34,882 bases of DNA from Clostridia bacterium (GTDB taxonomy: Bacteria > Bacillota > Clostridia > Oscillospirales > Acutalibacteraceae), in NCBI GenBank assembly GCA_017430145.1, contig JAFRNP010000171.1, forward strand, positions 1-34,882, written 5' to 3'. This document shows, one piece after another, positions 33,001 to 34,882 of the stretch. The translations under genes were made by a program, and so were the position numbers. The notes beneath the pieces were generated by a model that saw only the letters and a list, made by a program, of their open reading frames with translations, ran no database searches and was not told where the DNA came from. Each line of letters begins with the position of its first letter. Position 1 is the stretch's first letter.

Positions 33001-34668
33001 GAGACCTCCGCCGCAAAGGCCTACGCCGACGCGCACGGTTACCCCTGCGTCGTACTGGAAGGGCACACGCACGACTATTCGACCGCCCTGAATACGGTGG
33101 CGCCCTCCTGCGCCGCCCCCGGCGCGGAGCTTGCCGTCTGCGAGTGCGGCTGTTTCCGGACGACGATCCTGCCGAAAAACGAAAACCACCAGAAAAACAG
33201 CAGTATCACCGTTGCGCCTACCTGCACAGACGACGGGCGCGTCTATTACGTCTGCACGGTCTGCGGCCGGGAGATCACCGAGCAGGTCCTGCCCGCATCG
33301 GGCCACACCTGGGAGTGGGTCGTCGATACCCCCGCGACCTGCGAACAGACGGGCGTACGGCATGAGGAATGTACCGTCTGTCACGAAAAACGCAATACCG
33401 GCGACGTGATCCCGCAGGGCGAACACAGTTTCACCGCCCAGACCGTCTCCGAAGACGCGCTGAGATCCGCCGCCACCTGTTCCGCCCCCGCCGTCTACTA
33501 CTACTCCTGCGCCGTCTGCGGCGCCGTGGAGCACAACGACGCGCATCTCTTTACCGTCGGCAGCGTAGCCGGCCACACCTGGGAATGGGTCGTCGACACC
33601 CCCGCCGACTGCGGGAACGCGGGCGTAAAGCACGAGGAGTGCGCCGTCTGCCATGTAAAACGCAATGAGAACACGCAGATCCCGGCGTCCGGCGAACACA
33701 GCTTCACCGCCCAAACCGTCTCCGAAGACACGCTGAGATCCGCCGCCACCTGTTCCGCCCCCGCCGCCTACTACTACTCCTGCGCCGTCTGCGGCGCCGT
33801 AGAACATAACGACGCGCATCTCTTTACCGTCGGCAGCGTAGCCGGCCACACCTGGGAATGGGTCGTCGACACCCCCGCCGACTGCGGGAACGCGGGCGTA
33901 AAACACGAGGAGTGCGCCGTCTGCCATGTAAAACGCAATGAGAACACACAGATCCCGGCGTCCGGCGAACACAGCTGGACCTGGGTCATCGACAGGCAGG
34001 CGACCTGCACGAGCGTCGGACAGAAGCATGAGGCATGCACCGTATGCAGAATGTCGAAGCGCGGCGTGGAGATCCCGATGGCGGACCATGCGCTGCAGAC
34101 CGTCCCGGCGAAGGCGGCGACCTGCACGGCGGCCGGCAACAGCGCCTACCGCGTCTGCGGGACCTGCGGCGGCTTCTTTGCGGCGGATTTCCTGACGCCG
34201 ATCGAAAAAGACAGCTGGGTCATCCCGGCAGCCGGACACCGCACTTCATACGTTGCGGCAAAATCGCCGACCTGTACGGCCGCCGGCAACACCGCGTACT
34301 GGCAGTGCGCCGACTGCGGCGCCCGCTTTGCGGAGGAAACCGCGCAAACGGCCCTGCGCGCAGCAGACGTCACGCTGGAAAAACTGCCCCATTCCTTTAC
34401 GGAAAGCGGCAGACAGGCGCCCACCTGCACGGCGGAGGGCTGGGTCGAATACACCTGCCAGAACGGCTGCGGCGAGGTCAAGCGGGAGAAGCTTGCGAAA
34501 ACCGCCCACACCGACGCCAACGGCGACGGCATCTGCGACGACTGCAAAACGGACCTGACTCCCAACAGGTGCAAATACTGCAACGAAGTCCACACGGGCT
34601 TCTTAGGCAAGATCATACAGATCTTCCACAATCTCCTGTATCTTTTGAAGAACCTATTCAAAAAATAA
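30040..34668 (+). CDS. secreted papain-family (C1A) protease with lectin-like, BspA leucine-rich and CxxC repeat domains
   Basis: Start ATG 30040 follows GAAAAGGAG, giving 1542 residues. A signal peptide spans about 1-31. The C1A protease domain (about 105-365) has Cys129 in IGGTCWAH, His300 in TTHAVTVVGWDD and Asn333 in IKNSWGSDWGY, so the triad is intact. A lectin-like domain of the type often joined to C1A proteases follows (about 366-510). Next come a first CxxC pair (about 590-640), BspA-type leucine-rich repeats (about 647-1005; 'LTAIGQYAFDG', 'LTSIGSNALYG') and a long run of CxxC ribbon-like repeats with HTWEWVVDTPA motifs (about 1006-1505). Two of these are near-identical 91-residue copies. 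The protein ends in CKYCNEVHTGFLGKI and a hydrophobic, lysine-ended tail (FHNLLYLLKNLFKK). No LPxTG is present. It is probably a cell-surface protease that binds host or food polymers. Confidence 0.9.
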   Translation: MKRTRRLLALVLGVLLLIPGTPLILPTGAAAATAASDTPVPPAGYHLTGRTFDDETYGTLYYVSTESSPEGWVDGYWMTADGKRADKRALPTDFDEETANARSADLPAAYDARGDGLITPVENQIGGTCWAHAAVACMEANAIKQGLADANGIDFSEYHMPWFIRNGRYENESSSANDGVNQDRDEILSGGNYDDVERAVYNFNGPVYEARFPFVSTEEEDLLDEMESTFTFADRYLYDYVCTHVVLVGDTVEAIKAGVLKYGAVQTSYWNDYNYSFPTDTETGERLCTFFKPNSDHTTHAVTVVGWDDNFSRDYFTLANRKPSADGAFLIKNSWGSDWGYMGGYFWLSYENIHASSVAYEVAPRADFENVYLYDGLGCSANTGGTGSANIFTAGGDEYLTKVSLGKATNEYTFSIYRDLPENAASPVEGTLVYTQSGNAHGERWIDVTGDVPFASGDRFSVVFTGLSRVYVESINGSAAYQSNPGESFYCTGTVWHDAHAGGYHNVAVRAATKSVSEGPYTVTYTCPGFYSQRVKAVNGTAALPQTEGHTWVLTYNGAPFNGTGINRDMTVEAHCYPTAGQISNENPCTTEYRCIYCGEEKAPAAVEHSFTDSLTAPTATCPGYRTRVCGVCGETVWDEYTFDAGASASGTFGGFGWQIVNGVLGVVGRGALPDLEANEAAPWAAYAGEITALVVNDGVTAVGAHDFAGLTAMMEMDLCATLTAIGQYAFDGDTALTAFTAPVNLVSIGSYAFRNTTSLASVDFVGQVRDFGKQVFSNCALTEAVIPGSFVTGSEEYIYYNCSQLRKLTVEEGVTRINNRLCLCNNLEELNLPASMTYIRPYVYSYGMLELKRVNVAPENADYCSVDGVMYNKAMTTLCFHPAGNPGDMFTVGENVTALTSYAFSNCWSVEYLDMSACGVTTLTSSALYYMQWLKYINLPVGLTSIGSNALYGSNAAKIYIPSTVTTIQESAFNNPRVTPTFYTDSETSAAKAYADAHGYPCVVLEGHTHDYSTALNTVAPSCAAPGAELAVCECGCFRTTILPKNENHQKNSSITVAPTCTDDGRVYYVCTVCGREITEQVLPASGHTWEWVVDTPATCEQTGVRHEECTVCHEKRNTGDVIPQGEHSFTAQTVSEDALRSAATCSAPAVYYYSCAVCGAVEHNDAHLFTVGSVAGHTWEWVVDTPADCGNAGVKHEECAVCHVKRNENTQIPASGEHSFTAQTVSEDTLRSAATCSAPAAYYYSCAVCGAVEHNDAHLFTVGSVAGHTWEWVVDTPADCGNAGVKHEECAVCHVKRNENTQIPASGEHSWTWVIDRQATCTSVGQKHEACTVCRMSKRGVEIPMADHALQTVPAKAATCTAAGNSAYRVCGTCGGFFAADFLTPIEKDSWVIPAAGHRTSYVAAKSPTCTAAGNTAYWQCADCGARFAEETAQTALRAADVTLEKLPHSFTESGRQAPTCTAEGWVEYTCQNGCGEVKREKLAKTAHTDANGDGICDDCKTDLTPNRCKYCNEVHTGFLGKIIQIFHNLLYLLKNLFKK
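33418..33963 (+). repeat. tandem 273-bp duplication inside the protease gene
   Basis: Copies at 33418-33690 and 33691-33963 are nearly identical in DNA, with a few mostly silent changes, and each encodes 91 residues starting GEHSFTAQTVSED. A third, diverged start of the unit follows at 33964 (GEHSWTWVID). Confidence 0.95.
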
Positions 34669-34699
34669 CCGCGCCGGCCAACCGGCGTAAAAAGCACGT

Positions 34700-34735
34700 C
34701 GCTGCCGACCGGGCCGTATGGCCCCGTCGGCAGCG
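34700..34735 (+). terminator. probable terminator of the protease gene
   Basis: CGCTGCCGAC pairs with GTCGGCAGCG, extended inside by GGGCC/GGCCC around GTAT. Only a weak T-containing tail (GCGTTGTTAAGG) follows. Confidence 0.6.
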
Positions 34736-34792
34736 GCGTTGTTAAGGCAACACCGCACAATTCGCGGCGCACGCCTTGCTTGATATTTATTC

Positions 34793-34859
34793 CGTCATCC
34801 TGCACAGATTTTCCTTGCCAACCGCCAGGTTGACGGCGTCAAATCTGTACAATCTGACG
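34793..34859. repeat. imperfect inverted repeat at the window end
   Basis: CGTCATCCTGCACAGATTT (34793-34811) is mirrored by AAATCTGTACAATCTGACG (34841-34859), matching at 14 of 19 positions. A nested CAACC/GGTTG pair lies in the middle. The 214-base stretch 34669-34882 holds no gene that I can support. Confidence 0.6.
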
Positions 34860-34882
34860 AAAAAATCTACTGCGCAATCCGC

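Noticed and set aside
32575-34239. 554-codon minus-strand open frame with repeats
   Set aside because: Its repeats only mirror the CxxC repeats of the secreted protease on the plus strand.

Overview
The window looks like a chromosomal stretch from a moderately GC-rich anaerobic Firmicute of class Clostridia, most likely an uncultured gut or rumen member near Oscillospirales/Christensenellales. This rests on a T-box leader, strong AGGAGG-type ribosome sites, sigma-A promoters in AT-rich gaps, dockerin-type repeats, a C1A-protease/BspA surface protein and the family make-up. I see no tRNA, rRNA, CRISPR, phage or complete insertion sequence. The taxonomy is inference.

Layout. 1-2827: a secreted beta-helix protein with an unusual C-terminal membrane domain. 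2866-7222: a T-box-controlled two-gene operon. Its first gene is a 2-isopropylmalate-synthase-like protein that has lost its metal-binding residues but keeps the leucine-binding regulatory domain. Its second gene fuses a sugar-isomerase-type TIM barrel to an acyl-CoA ligase. 7363-12518: divergent units, a dockerin-bearing branched-chain-amino-acid-type binding protein on the minus strand and a zinc-ribbon membrane protein (apparent AUA start), GPH symporter and metallophosphoesterase on the plus strand. 12733-19440: a lipid-flavoured group with a serine hydrolase, YhhN lysoplasmalogenase-like protein, diacylglycerol-kinase-family lipid kinase and dockerin protein, converging on a Mbeg1-like lipase with an 11-residue-repeat tail. 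19491-24910: a minus-strand rhamnose operon rhaB-rhaA-rhaD followed by a BNR/Asp-box beta-propeller protein and an Lgt-like membrane protein. 25028-29695: a MATE exporter, a MIF-type tautomerase, an AlaA-like aminotransferase and a solitary EctB-like diaminobutyrate aminotransferase. 30040-34668: a 1542-residue secreted papain-family protease with lectin-like, BspA leucine-rich and CxxC repeat regions.

How the genes work together. The rha genes give L-rhamnose to L-rhamnulose to L-rhamnulose-1-phosphate to dihydroxyacetone phosphate plus lactaldehyde. The T-box operon should be switched on when a tRNA, most likely tRNA-Leu, is uncharged. I infer a branched-chain-acid or leucine-related role for its ligase. 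The 12.8-17.8 kb genes plausibly act on membrane lipids. Three arrays of an 8-bp AT-rich repeat sit just 3' of genes in sense orientation and are not explained by any gene.
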